A stretch of DNA of 64,000 nt from Mallotus nudiflorus. Lineage: Eukaryota; Streptophyta; Magnoliopsida; Malpighiales; Euphorbiaceae. The stretch covers positions 434,001 to 498,000 of the forward strand of contig CANTUR010000596.1 in NCBI GenBank assembly GCA_947683625.1, read 5' to 3'. Within the stretch, counting starts at the first letter, position 1. Each line of letters opens with the position of its first letter. The position numbers were made by a program, and so were the translations under genes. The notes beneath the pieces were generated by a model. The model saw only the letters and a list, made by a program, of their open reading frames with translations, did not search any database and was not told the origin of the DNA. Below are positions 33,591-45,220 of this stretch, piece by piece.

Positions 33591-34016
33591 GGAGGAGACA
33601 ACTGGCAATGAGAGAGTGAGATTATCAACCGTCATGTCTTTTCATTTTCCTTTGAATTTTCAATTGTGTAACCGTCATGCCTATTCATGTATTAGAAGAT
33701 GAGATGTTTCAGCTGCCATAGTAATAATTGCTCGATTAATGGGATTTTCTCTCGCCCAAAATTACTTATGTTACAATAAGAGAGATGAAAATGTTCATGA
33801 GGGCAATGATGGTCATTCCAGAACCTTTTGTTATGCTTTAAATATATCAAACCCATTTGTTTATTACACTTTTTGCTTTTCTGTCTGTCTTCTTTTCTTA
33901 CTAAGTTCTCTCTCGTGTGTTTTAGAGACTTATACAATGAGCTTGTGTACCTCTTTCTAAGTGAAAACTCTTCTCTCCTCCATATTCTCCTTCTCATTTT
34001 TTATTAAATAGGATCC
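33591..34016 (+). promoter_or_regulatory. Probable promoter and leader of the antisense gene of element B
   Basis: Between the tandem repeats and the first recognisable exon. CTTTAAATATATCAAACCC near 33,837 is TATA-like, and a C/T-rich leader TTCTGTCTGTCTTCTTTTC follows. AAATAGG at the end is a possible splice acceptor. No frame here carries a recognisable domain. Confidence 0.35.
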
Positions 34017-34363
34017 ACAGCTCCACATGAGCAGGTTAGTTCTGACTTGTTTGTCTATAGGATAGATGAGGAAATGCTAAAATGGCACCGGAGATGTTTT
34101 AGCATTCCAGCAGACTTCGCTCTGTACACGGTAGATAAAAACTTTAAAGCCCATACCTCCACATTGGATTTTGATATATTAGTTGTGTACTTCAATCAAT
34201 TAGAAGGGGGATTGAAATTCCTTTTAAATCCCTTTATTAGGAGTTTTCTGAATAGGTACAACATAGCTCATGGGCAACTCTACCCCAATAGCTACCAACT
34301 TTTGACCGATTTTATAGAATTGATGCACGAGGAAGGTAGAGAGTCAAACTTAGATGTCCTAAG
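34017..34363 (+). pseudogene. Transposase_28-like antisense gene of element B, 5' part
   Basis: A frame of about 108 codons (34,047-34,373, the last few from element C) with IPADFALYTVDKNFKAHT, then a GGLKFLLNPFIRSFLNRYNI block and HGQLYPNSYQLLTDFIEL. This is the layout of the plant 'putative gypsy-type transposon' domain (PF04195). Such genes are carried as extra genes by plant Ty3/gypsy elements. The gene is split here by element C and resumes at about 51,005, where the reading frame continues the domain if the element is removed. The function of the family is not known. It runs opposite to gag-pol of the element that carries it. Confidence 0.65.
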
Positions 34364-36324
34364 TGTTTGGTGACCACGGCACTGTGTGGGCTCAAGGCCC
34401 ACTAGAAAATATGTTATAGGTCTTAAGCCTATTTGGAGATGGAGTTACCACCTGGATAAAAGCCGGGACACACTGTACAACAACTGGATCCCACGAAGGT
34501 TCCCAAAAGTCATCATCAGAGATTTGGTTCAGAAATTGGGTATGAGCTTTTGAATGCTCACCCAACTTTGTGGTTGGCCTCAGTTTATGTTTTGTGTTTT
34601 GTTACCACTTAATTATTTAATTATTTCCTCATTTACATTCAAATTTACACTTGCCTTCATTTACTTTCCAAATTTTATAGTTAAGTCCAAGTTTGCACAT
34701 TAATCCAATTTCATGCTTTTTGAGTCCCAACATTTAGTAAAAATAAAATAAATAATAATTTACAACCATACATTCAAAATCGAATAGGGAAAAGAATTAA
34801 GGATTACAACGCTTTAGGTAAAATAAAAGAATAATATATGAAAAATAAACCAAAAAATATACTGGAAGTAAATCGATAATAAAAAATAAACATGATGGTA
34901 TAAAAGGGATAGCTAATGAAAGTGACTACTTAATGATGTAAATCACCAAGTAATTCTTGCAAATAACACATAATTAGTCCTTCCCTTTGAAAACGAAATC
35001 GCAAATAACAACGCTTACAAAGAGATGCTATAAAAAGGGTTTTCATGTTATGAACTAAGAAAAATTATCAAATGATCAAGATGAGCATCATCATGCAATG
35101 AGATAGAGGTCAAAAGACACATATCAAAGTGGATGTTGCGACAAGCATTAGTAGAAAAGTAAAGCTAAAAGCGGGCCAACCTGTTAATGTGGTGATCGCC
35201 TCATCAACAGAGGCCCCTGATATTTCTAAGGCAAAAAGAACATATAACACACATGAACAAAAGAGACAAACCTTCTGGAGGCCTATCAATGGGGTGATCG
35301 CCTCATTGACAAGAGGCAACGCCTCTATAAAGAGGTGTTGCCTAATTAATAGGTCGATTCTGACTCTCAAACGTTTAGACTTCTACTTTAAGTAACAACA
35401 TATGCATATACACACTTTACAAGCATCAAACTACAACTATATGCAAAAGTATTCAAAGATCACATTAATAAAGTGAGATATTAAACAAGATAAATTAGAA
35501 ATATACCTAAAATACACTAATGACTTAGTTACACACAAGCAAAAACACATAAAATGATGAACATATTAAGTTTAAGTGCAAGTTTTCTACCAAAATGAGA
35601 GGCCCTCAGAGATGTTTTTTTTATTGTGATCCTTGCTAGGATGTGATTTCTACTTTTGACACAAGCTTCTTCCTTCTTATCTTAGGAAAATGTGGACTTT
35701 TCCTTACTTCAATCTCCCCTCCTTCCTTGAGGACGTTTTTTCTTTTCTCCTTTTTTTTCAAAGCTCCCCCCTCTCTCCTTTTTCAATAATGGTTTCTTTT
35801 TTTCAATAATGGTTCCTCCCCCTTTTTTTTCACTCTCTTTTTCCTTTCATTCCTAGCTTCCCTATGCCCCTAAGCCCTATAGCTCATCATGAGCCTCCAT
35901 AGCCTTTTTCTCTTCCCTAAAAATCTCTTTCTTATGCAAGAATCAGGTATTGAGGGTAGGGCCCACACCACTTGACCACCATGGTTGCAGCTGCAAATGG
36001 GCTACCATAAAGGCAGTGCCTCTTTGATGAGGTGATCGCCTTATTGGCAATTACTAAAGAGGCGATCGCCTCATTGCACTGAGGCGACGCCCCTTTGGCC
36101 TGAGCCTGCATTGGGCAAGGCGGGCTTGGGCCGACTCTAGACAATTGGGCTAAGTTTTGGGCTTTTTAGGCTTTAGGTTTTCAAGTCCACCTTCCATTAG
36201 AGATTCAAGCTTCATTCTTATATCCAAGTTTCACATTCTCATCATTGGGCTTGACAATGGGTCGGTCAAACTGAGCACCCTTAATTCGTCCCCTAACATG
36301 GGCTAACCGAATCGGGTGTCTACA
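34355..36324 (-). repeat. Element C, 3' LTR (left)
   Basis: Aligns with 49,022-50,999 over its whole length (landmarks: GCACTGTGTGGGCTC, CAACTGGATCCCA, GGATGTTGCGACAAGCATTAG, TTGTGATCCTTGCTAGGATG, ends in TCTACA). It begins TGTCC, apparently by loss of AGGCGGCGGGGTTTAGCGTG and two further bases after the initial TGT. It contains two palindrome clusters (35,190-35,350 and 36,010-36,095). Confidence 0.85.
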
Positions 36325-36336
36325 GTTTGCCCCCTG
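36325..36336 (-). other. Polypurine tract of element C
   Basis: GTTTGCCCCCTG on +, CAGGGGGCAAAC on the coding strand, directly inside the left LTR. Confidence 0.8.
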
Positions 36337-36449
36337 ATTTTTTGAAAAATCAAATACTTACAATGACCATTTTTCAAAAAATCACATGCACAACAACAAT
36401 TAAACAATAAGATAAAAGCATACTTGACTCTCAGGTCTCACCCGAGAGG

Positions 36450-36895
36450 TGAATCCTTCAATTCTAAAATGTGACCGAGATCCTCGAATTTTCCTGATCC
36501 GATCAGCCACTCATTAATATTTAATAAAGTATTTGAAGACTATTAACCTCAGGTTTTCCTGGCCCAATTACTATTTCACTAGAGACATAGACTTATGGGT
36601 TTTCCTAGCCCAACCATCAGTCACCTGAAACATGATTCTCGAGTTTTCCTGGCCTGATCATCACTACACACAAACTCGATTCTCGGGTTTTCTTGGCCCG
36701 ATCATCACTTAACCTTGACTTTAGTTCTTAAGTTTTCCTAGCTCGATCACCATTGGGGATGTGGTTTTCAGATTTTCCTAGTCCGATTATCATTGGGGAT
36801 GTGGTTTTCATATTTTCTTGGTCCGATTATCACTCCTTCGGGGACACAGACTTTTGGGTTTTTTTGGCCCAGTTGTCATTCACTTTTGACTTCGG
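36450..36895. repeat. Tandem array 1 in element C
   Basis: About nine imperfect units of roughly 45-60 bp around GGGTTTTCCTGGCCCGATCA and TCACT. The core varies between units (GTTTTCCTAGCCC, ATTTTCCTAGTCCG). Tandem repeats in this untranslated zone are a known trait of Ogre-type elements and a source of satellite DNA. Confidence 0.85.
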
Positions 36896-36924
36896 ATATA
36901 CTACCCAAACCACTATCTTAATCT

Positions 36925-37080
36925 TATGAGTTTTGGGGATTCAAATCCGAACAACCCTGTCTTTGAGCCTCGGGGATTTAAACTTGAACAACTCTATCTC
37001 TGAGCTTCAGGGATTCAAACCTGAACAACCCTCTCTTTGAGCTTCAGGGATTCAAGCCCGAATAGCTCTGTCTTTTAATG
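36925..37080. repeat. Tandem array 2 in element C
   Basis: Four units of about 36-40 bp with GAGCTTCAGGGATTCAAACC and TGAACAACCCT or close variants (also GGGATTTAAACTTGAACAA). It directly precedes the TATA box of the PMD gene. Confidence 0.8.
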
Positions 37081-37204
37081 GCGTGGGTTTTCCTAGCCCA
37101 CTCTTCTCGAAACTTTACTTTGGAAATCTCTATCTTTGAATTCCACCTTCTTAGCATAAGATAATAAGCATCATTTTTTTTAAGAAAACCCTACACCTTG
37201 CCCC

Positions 37205-37212
37205 TATAAAAG
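37205..37212 (+). promoter_or_regulatory. TATA box of the PMD gene
   Basis: CCCCTATAAAAGTAAC, 110 bases before the ATG at 37,316, followed by a C/T-rich leader. A normal plant RNA polymerase II promoter layout, independent of the LTR and on the opposite strand to gag-pol. Confidence 0.6.
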
Positions 37213-37315
37213 TAACTTTTTCCTTATCTTTCTTCTTTTGTTACCTTTCTCTTTTCTTTTCTTTTATCCTCTTACACTTGCTGTACTCTCTGTACCTTTC
37301 CTCTTTTTACAGTCA

Positions 37316-39933
37316 ATGAAGAATGAGAGAACACCCCCTGTGCCTGAGTGGGATCACATCCCACCTTTTGTTAGTGCTTTTAGGAGTTTGGGATTGACCC
37401 GAGGAGACTCGATTCCCCTTCTGGTAGACTTAAGGTCCCATATCTGCTTGTCTGCATCTAAAGAGGTTAGTACCCTAAAATTTCCTATAAAATCACGTTG
37501 GGTCAGTGATTATTCTTTCATAATTATTATTCTAGGGCATTATTTAATTAAACAAACATGAAATTTGTGTTTTAATTGCCAAAAATTAAAAATCATCACT
37601 GTCTAAGCTTCGTAGAGCCGATCGCCTCTTCGATGAGGTGATCATCTCATCAATGAGGCAATCGCCTCATCGATGAGACAATTGGCTTCTATGAAGAGGC
37701 GATGGTCAATCGCCCTTTTAAAGAGCTGATTGCCTTTGTGATGAGGTGATCGCTTCATCAATAGGGCAAACTGCATTATTTACATGCCCGTTTATTATGA
37801 ATTTTTTTCTGAAACTATAAAATGCATAAATTTCACTTCCTTATTTCTTTATTTGTAGCATGATGCTCAGAAATTTAAGGGCGCCAGGAATTTCCATAGA
37901 GCCCAAGTTTTCTATAGCGAGTTGACCGATGACTAGAGGGATCGGATTCATGATACAAGGTTCAAGGACTTCGTACTCTCGCTCCCTTCCAAGCAGGGGC
38001 GCATGGACTATTAGCCACTGCATGCTCTGATGGAGAGGTGGTTTGATATGACTCATACTTTCCATCTCCCATTCGGTGAGCTTACTCTAGACCCAATGTT
38101 GTTTGCCGCCATCACAGGGATTGTTTGCATCAAGGACCCCATCCTTTTTTATGCGAGTCTACATCAGTTGTCTCCAGATAAGGCTACATACATTGAGCGA
38201 TTTTTGGGTATGACTCCCGACATGAAGGGGACTCATACCCTTAAGTTGGACTCGATCAGGAGCTTCTACACCTGAGAGCGGGCTACGGCGATGATTACTC
38301 CCCATGAGATTGATCAGGTGGTGAGGGCCTTCTTACTTTACCTGTTCGGTACCAGCTTCTTCGTTGACATCGCCAACTCCATCAACCTGATGTTCCTGCT
38401 GGCCCTTCAAGATCTTGATCAGGTTCTTACATTCGATTGGGCTAGCTGCGCTCTGGCATACTTGTACCGAAGTATGGACAAGGTGGTATGAGGGGCTAGG
38501 AGATTCTGCGGCTTTTGGCATGCTGTTTTGGTGAGTCGTGATCCTCTATTTCCCTATCTTGTTCTGACCTCCATCATTTACATTAGTTTTCTCAATTTCT
38601 CCTATTTTCTTTTCCAAGGCTGGGCTCTAGAGCTAGAGCTGCTCGTGGGTATGACACGAGTGGGGGACCACTTCCTAGCCCTCGACAGGTGGGGCACCAA
38701 CCGTGTTGTGAAGAGGCACCTCGCGTAAGTTTACATCCACAGACAATACCTGAACTCTCTGACACAAGATGCGGGTACCTACAAAGCACAACCTTTCTTA
38801 TTAGTAAATTATGCATATTCAACTCACTTACCTATTGACATCTCCCTTTTTACAGATCCAGAATGACTTATAGGGGCCTGAGGATACTTAGACCATTAAG
38901 ATGACTCGCTCTAGGCCCTTAGCCCGGAAGAGGGTACTCCTCTGTGGCCCTGGGTATCGAGCTTGGTATTTGGGGGAGTGGCTCCTGAACTAGAGGGCAG
39001 GCGTTAGAGTGAGGCAGGTCCCTAAGTCTCCTCCTGACAATATGCTTTGGGCTCAAGAGTTACAGGGCGATGACCTCGCTCAAGCTGTTGCAAGCACACC
39101 AACTGTGGATCATACATTTGGTGAGAAGAGATGGTATGCGGAGTTTGTTTGCACCCATCTTCTACTGATGGTCCCCTTCCAGGCCGCTTTTACCTCTCAG
39201 GTATGTCCCTATCGGCTTTCCTCACCTTAAGAATTGATTGTGTTCTCATATATTTCTCCTATTTTGTCTTCAGGCTGCACCTGCTAAACCTGTGGTCCCA
39301 GTTAGGTCCCTAGTCCGAGAGAGAGAGCCCCTGAGGCATTGACTATATCCGGGCAGGAAGGAGACCTCTACGGCTAGCGAGCAGGTCCGGCAGACTACTG
39401 CCCCCAATTTTGAGTTCATCCTAAGCAGTTTTATTCATGTCCCTGACCCTTTAGCCCAATGTTCGGTTCCTCCTTGAGAGTTTTTGCATCAATTCTTGAC
39501 CTTGGATGAGGACCTGACCCCTGCATGCAACCCTGGTGATGTTACTCATGTAAGCTCTTTTTTTTACCTGCTTTCATTATGATTTCTTAAACTAAGCATT
39601 AGTTTTAACATTCATTTCAAAAATGTAGATTCCTTTGGAGCTAGGCCTATATATGTATCATATGATAGAAGCCTAGAGAGACTATATGTTGGAGATCACC
39701 CAGCAATTGAGGGTGAGAATCTCCTCATTTCTTACATGTATGCATGCTCACATGGCTTACTAACCTAAGATTTGTCTGAACAGGATTGGGACGAGGATAG
39801 TAGGGTGAGGATTGCCAGACCTGAGCATCAAATTGACGTATTCCAGATTGATGAGGATGACGAGGATGAAGATAGGAGTGGCAACAGTGCTGGACGAGAG
39901 GATGACCTTGAGGGTACCAAATCAGATGTTTGA
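37316..39933 (+). pseudogene. Plant mobile domain (PMD, MAIN/MAIL-like) gene inside element C
   Basis: ATG at 37,316 (MKNERTPPVPEWDHIPPFVS). Exon 1 ends 37,465 (GTTAGT); exon 2 runs 37,859-38,530 in the same phase; later exons follow up to the TGA at 39,931-39,933, which ends an acidic tail (DEDDEDEDRSGNSAGREDDL). The PMD core is clear: MERWFDMTHTFHLPFGELTL, ISLMFLLAL-type helix (INLMFLLALQDLDQV), FLLYLFGTSFF and DWASCALAYLYRSMDK, then WALELELLVGM. Exon 2 carries four in-frame stops, each replacing a residue expected from context and each explained by one transition (TGG to TAG or TGA, CAG to TAG, CGA to TGA). PMD proteins MAIN and MAIL1 act in gene silencing and genome stability, and related PMD genes travel in transposons. 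This copy is antisense to the pol genes of its host element. Confidence 0.78.
37610..37775. repeat. Palindrome cluster in PMD intron 1
   Basis: Several partly decayed GAGGCGATCGCCTC modules in 160 bases: CGATCGCCTCTTCGATGAGG, GAGGCAATCGCCTCATCGAT, GAAGAGGCGATGG, GATGAGGTGATCGCTTCATC. The same modules occur in the LTRs of this element. Confidence 0.85.
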
Positions 39934-40164
39934 TGTACCAAGGTTAAAACTTGTGTAGTCTTTGAACAAGGAACACATGTTTTCCTTTGTTGTTGATTTA
40001 TTGACAGACAAATTGTTTACAGAACTCGCTATTCTCCCCAATTAAATTCATTTATTTTTTTTCATTCTTCACATGTGAGCTAATTTCAATGATTACATAT
40101 GTATCTGCCCCACTATATTCTAACTTCCACCTGTTGAGACTGCATGATTCAAAAAAGTGTAACA

Positions 40165-40270
40165 GCCCACATTTCTGATGAGGCGATCACCTCATTGACT
40201 TCTGATGAAGAGGTGATCACCTCTTGCTGTTGAGGCAGTGCCTCATTGATGAGGTGATTGCCTCAGCAGC
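40165..40270. repeat. Palindrome cluster upstream of the DUF7745 gene
   Basis: GATGAGGCGATCACCTCATT, GAAGAGGTGATCACCTCTT (perfect palindrome GAGGTGATCACCTC at 40,210-40,223), GAGGCAGTGCCTC and GATGAGGTGATTGCCTCA in about 100 bases. It ends just before the probable TATA region TTTAAAAACCC at about 40,288. Confidence 0.85.
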
Positions 40271-40382
40271 AAGCGGTCCTGCCCCTTTAAAAACCCACAT
40301 TCTTGTGTTCAGCCCACTTCTTGAGTTCCTTTCATCCCTAACCTCCTATTTCTCTCTCTAATCACCTCTAAAAGTTATAATC

Positions 40383-41462
40383 ATGACTGAATAGAGTCTG
40401 AGGCTACTACAACCGATCTTAAATTAGACAACAAGTCTTGGATTAGGTTAGAGCCTTTTCACCTTGCGGTCTTCAAATCACTCCATACTAGGAGAATCAA
40501 CTTCCCTTTTCTCCATGCCATGGTTTGGTTTTAGGATCCCCATAAACACATCTTGTAGTTCAATACAATATAAATATGTCCTCTACCAAAGGAATTCGAG
40601 GCAATTCTCGGCCATCATACGGATTTTACTTGCCGACTTGCGGTTCCTGACCTTGAAAACCTGGATTTTCACTCTATTCAACACCAAATGGTGCATATGT
40701 TCAACCTTCTACCCTGGTCTTCTCTTCACTACATGCTCAATTCAAAAATCAAACTAGAAAATTTTCTCGAGGTCACTATGAATATGGACAAAGAAGAAAC
40801 TTATTGGCCCCACATGATAGCCCTCTATTTGTATGCTCAATTTCTACTAGTTTCTTCCTCAGGACACTGCTATTTGAAGATCCTTTCTATCCTTGATCAA
40901 GTGGAGTCAGGGTTCAATCCCATCCCTCTCATCTTAGCAGAAACTATCATTAGATTGGACAACTTCACAAAGACACGACGATTCTCAGGAAGTCCATTCC
41001 TATTGGAGGTAAGTTTCCCGTTGTCCCTTCCTAACTTCAAACTATCATACTATCTGCATCTAATCATTTGCAAACCTGCAGATGTGGTTTTATGAAAAGT
41101 TGGGCCTGATCAAACCTCCTTAAGACATCAGATGCTATAAAGTGAAGCATTACCGAACAAGAAAACTACATCCCATTCCTATAGATATTCATGGTTGGCT
41201 ATCAATATTCCCTGATACACTGATCAGCTGGATGTGACCCTGGTAGGGATTGTAACATGTGACCATTCAGTACACATATTGTATTCCGATCATCGATCTC
41301 CATTTTGTCACCTTTTATAATCCAGCCCACCTCTGCCACCAATACGGTCACAAACAACTGATTGTGGAGCTAGTTCATGAGTTCGAGCCAAGGCCCCTTT
41401 CTCAAAACTTCCTGGACCACTTAGTGGCAACTTGGCCTCGAAGAGTTATTAAGAGAATTTAA
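40383..41462 (+). pseudogene. DUF7745-like gene inside element C
   Basis: Second plus-strand gene between pol and the 3' LTR. The frame gives NKSWIRLEPFHLAVFKSLHT, DPHKHIL, LPKEFEAILGHHTDF, then an open stretch at 40,688-41,000 with LLPWSSLHYMLN, IALYLYAQFLLVSSS and GFNPIPLILAETIIRLDNF. A GTAAGT donor follows FLLE; an intron ending CTGCAG leads to MWFYEKLGL and, to 41,462, LDHLVATWPRRVIKRI. The order matches the plant DUF7745 family as I remember it, common in eudicot transposon annotations and of unknown function. Stops (for example in DPHKHIL-TAG) and at least one shift after the first ATG (40,383) make it a pseudogene. A 5' leader with TTTAAAAAC lies about 95 bases upstream. Confidence 0.6.
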
Positions 41463-41982
41463 GCTATGACAGATATCAGACTACTAATGATCATTACAAG
41501 CATAGGTTTATTTGCAATAGACAAAAAGAAATGAATTTATTAAATATAAAAGGACAAGAGAATTACAAATGTTAAGCTCCCAAGGTAAGCAACAAAAGAA
41601 GAGAAAAAAAAATTAGCTTATGGAATAAAGTCGTCATTTCCCCTTTTGTTAGATGTACTTTTCCTTGTTTGTTAGTTAGACAGCTTGTAATAGACACATT
41701 ATGCAATGTTTAACAATAATTAAAGTAATCCATTTCATTTCATTTAAGCACAAAATGTATATACATTTCACTTCTGGTACATCTTATGTTATTAGTTGGC
41801 TTACCCTTGCAAGTTTTCCAACTAACCATTTTGGGTCTCTCTCTCTCTCCTTTTACATGTCCTTAACTTTTGCTTAGACCACCTCTTTTGAGGTTTTCAA
41901 TCCAGCAGGACCTCTTTTTTTTTTAGTCTCTAACTTTTGCCTAGATAGCCTCTTTTCGAGGTTTTCTCCCTAATAAGAATTT
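41463..41982. other. Spacer between the antisense genes and pol of element C
   Basis: The 3' ends of the DUF7745-like gene (+) and of pol (-) face each other here. AT-rich, with a (TC)n stretch at 41,836-41,850; no gene. Confidence 0.6.
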
Positions 41983-43200
41983 TCACAGAAAGTATTTCTT
42001 GATCTTGTCTAGGTTGATGGGTTCTTTAAACTCGTTTCCTTCCATGTCAGAAAAAATGGCAACGCCTTTCGAAAATAACTTCTTTACCAAATATGATCCC
42101 TCCGAGTTGGGCTTAAACTTTCCTCGAGGGTTGGTCATAACTGATTTTGTAAGTTTCAACACCAAATCCCCTTCTTGAATCTTGCTTGGCTTGGTTTATT
42201 TATTGTAGGCACGAGCTATTCTTTTCTGATACAGCTGAGAATGATACATAGCCTTCATCCTCTTTTCATCCAGCAATGTCAACTGAGCCAATCGACTTTT
42301 GACCCACTGATACTCGGGGAGTTTAGATTCCAGAAGGACTCTCAATGACCTTATCTCGACCTCTACCGGTAAAACAGCCTCACACCCGTAAACTAAAGAG
42401 TATGGAATGACCCCTGTCGAAGTTCTAGCAGTGGTTCGGTACCCCCATAATGCAAATTGTAAGTATTTTATCCAATCTCGGTAATTTTCCAGCATCTTAG
42501 CCAGGATCTTTTCAACATTCTTATTTGCTACTTCCACCGCTCCATTTGCCTGCAGCCTATATAGAGATGATCTATGGTGCTCAATCTTATAGTCTTTCAG
42601 TAGTGTGGTCGTTTCTGCCCAAAATTGAACACCATTGTCTGTAACTACGTGGTGTGGCAAACCATATCTATAGATTATATTTTTCTCAATGAACCTTGTC
42701 ATCTATTTTGAACCCTGCCTCAACCCACGTGGAGAAATAGTCGATAGCCATAATGATGTATCGATGACCGTTAGTCTCTCTTGGTCTTACTTCTCGTATA
42801 ATGTTAATTCCCCATACAAAAACGGCCAAGGAGAAGTCATTCCCTGAAGCTCCATAGATGGTAGGTGGCTAACATCACTATAAGTTTGGCAATTATGGAA
42901 TTTCTTCATAAATCTAACATAATCTGCCTACATGGTGAGCCAAAAGTACCCCTAGCAGGCTATTTTCTTTGCCAAGACGATTCCATTCATGTGTGGCCCG
43001 TATGCCCCTTCACGAATCACTTCCATAAGCTTTCGGGCTTTGCCCTTATCAACACCTCTGAGGTGTACCAGGCTGGAATTATTTTGTATAACATCCCGTT
43101 GTGACTTATAAACTATCGAGACAATATTTATAGGGATATTCTTTCTTTCTTATCAGCATCATTCGAAAACTACCCAGTTTCCAAATACCTTTATAAATCA
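41983..43200 (-). pseudogene. Element C integrase
   Basis: Minus strand. The core 42,196-42,702 reads IYRYGLPHHVVTDNGVQFWA (second catalytic Asp in TDNG) and RLQANGAVEVANKNVEKILA (catalytic Glu), then LQFALWGYRTTARTSTG. The first Asp region is upstream of 42,702 after stops. The C-terminal domain, with the basic stretch after LTKSVMTNPRGKFKPN and ending EPINLDKIKKYFL, is at 41,983-42,165. Integrase inserts the reverse-transcribed copy into the genome. Several nonsense codons (for example TAG just before 42,700) show it is dead. Confidence 0.82.
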
Positions 43201-43469
43201 TAGAACTAAGGTTTCTCAGTTGCATCAACTAGCATCACCCTCACCTCCTCGTAACAGGGGACTCGAGATTTCGTAAGAATTAAGGGTCTGGCTTCTAGTT
43301 GTTTCCCACTTTCCCACATAGAGGCCACTGTGGCTAGGGCATCAGTTACCTGGTTTCCTTCCCTCGATAAGTGGACAAACTTACACTAAGAAAATGAGCA
43401 CAAGATAGCGGCTAAGTATTCCCAGTACAGCCATAACCTGTCTTTTTTTATCTCCCATTCTTTAGTGAC

Positions 43470-43739
43470 TTATTTTATAACTAGCATGGAATCCCCATAA
43501 ATAGTAACATTTTCTACCCCCACGCTGCACAATGACTCTAAACCAAAAATGCAGGTCTTGTATTCTGCTTGGTTATTAGTTGCTTCAAACTCAAGTCTTT
43601 TTGCCCTCGGGATCATTTCTCCTTCTGGCATAACCAAAATTACCCCTATTCTGACCCCTTTGTTATTGACAACTCCATCAAAGTACATTTCCCAACCTTG
43701 TATCTCTATTGCCCCTAGATGCTCATCAGGAAACTCCAA
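43470..43739 (-). pseudogene. Element C RNase H (archaeal-type, Tat/Ogre)
   Basis: MEFPDEHLGAIEIQGWEMYF then DGVVNNKGVRIGVILVMPEG, FEATNNQAEYKTCIFGL and VTIYGDSMLVIK. These supply the acidic residues (FDG, NQAEY, GDS) of the second RNase H domain that distinguishes Tat/Ogre elements. The piece itself is open, the flanks are broken. Confidence 0.8.
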
Positions 43740-43759
43740 CCTTCATTCTTGATCGTCAT

Positions 43760-45175
43760 CCATTGGGCTTTATGCCAAGAAGTCTACTACTGCTCTTCCT
43801 TTCACCATCTTTTTAGTTATATACTCTATGTCAAACTCCGTGAGTAAAATGAGCCACCTAGCCAATTTTCCTATAAGAGATAGGGTCTGTTGAAGGTACC
43901 TAAGAGGATCATGTTTAGAAACTGCCTGCACTTTATAAGACTAAAAATAGTGTCAGAGTTTTTTCGTCGCCCAAATTACTGCTAGGCACATTTTCTCCAC
44001 CAGGCTATAGGTAGTTTCATAGGGCAAAAGCTTCTTACTCAAATAATACACAGCATGTTCTATCTTCTTTTCACCTTCCTGTGCCAACATTGCCCTTATT
44101 GCGTCTTCCTCAATTACCAGATACAAGGTCAAGGCTTTACCAGATCTTGGTGGCTATAAAACAGGAGGATTCATTAGATAATCCTTTATAGATTCAAAGG
44201 CTTATTGACATCTTTCATCCCACACAACAGGTTGGTCTCTCTTTAGAAGCTTAAAGATGGGATTGCAGATGGTTGTTAATTTGGCTATAAATCTGCTGAT
44301 ATACTGTAAATGCCCCAGAAACCCTCAGACCTCTTTTTCATTCTTTGGTGCAAGCATATCCTTGATCACTTTGATCTTATCTGGATCCACCTCTATTCCT
44401 TTCTAGCTGACAATGTGTCCCAATAGCTTCCTAGATGTAACCCCAAAAACACACTTCTTCAGGTTCAGTCTGAGATTATACTTTTTTACCCTAGCCAAAA
44501 ACTTATCTAACGCCTCGAAATGCCCTTCCCTGGTTACAGACTTCACAATCATATCATCCACTACACTTCTACCTCTTTATAGATCATGTCATGTAGCAAG
44601 GCAGTCACCATCCTCTGATTAGTGGCCCATGCATTCTTCAACCTGAAAGGCATCACTCGATAATAGTACACGCCCTATTCGGTGATGAAAGATGTCTTCA
44701 ATTTATTTAATACTACCATAATGATCTGATTGTACCCCAAAAATCCATCCATGAAAGAGTACATTGCATTGGAAGTTGCACTATCAATTAACGTATTAAT
44801 ATACGATAACGAAAAGTCATCCTTGGGGCAGGCTTTATTCAAATCTCTGTAGTCTACACACACTCTGACCCTTCCATCCTTCTTAAGAACAGGAACTATG
44901 TTTGCTAACCACCAAGTGTCCTCTACCACTTCTAGAAACTTTGCCTTCAATTGCTTTTTGACCTCTTCCTTAACCAAGAGAGCCCATTCTAGCCTTAACC
45001 TTCTTTGCTGTTGCTTTATTGCCACTACGTGAGGGTATATGGGGATCCTATGTTTTGAGATCTCCCTATTGATTATGGGCATGTCTTCATAACTCCAAGC
45101 AAATACTATATGTCTCTTTTTTAAGATTTCTTTCATTTTTTCTCTCTCACCTTTAGTTAAACCAGAAGCCAGCAA
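43760..45175 (-). pseudogene. Element C reverse transcriptase and RNase H linker
   Basis: 45,175-44,675 is open and starts the RT palm: HIVFAWSYEDMPIINREISK, KEEVKKQLKAKFLEVVEDTW, VPVLKKDGRVRVCVDYRDLN and AMYSFMDGFLGYNQIIMV. The catalytic YVDD lies near 44,555-44,575, but the Tyr codon has lost one base, so the frame shifts within the active site. The remainder to 43,760 (thumb and first RNase H) has stops. Confidence 0.82.
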
Positions 45176-45220
45176 TATATTTTAAGGATTATCATTTGTA
45201 TCTAAATTAAATAACTCAGT

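Noticed and set aside
36059..36072. GCGATCGC palindromes as sign of cyanobacterial contamination (HIP1)
   Set aside because: They occur within LTRs and introns of a plant retrotransposon, in AT-rich surroundings; nothing bacterial is nearby.
37610..37775. CRISPR-like array from repeated palindromes
   Set aside because: Repeats vary, spacing is irregular and there are no unique spacers of constant length; the context is a eukaryotic mobile element.
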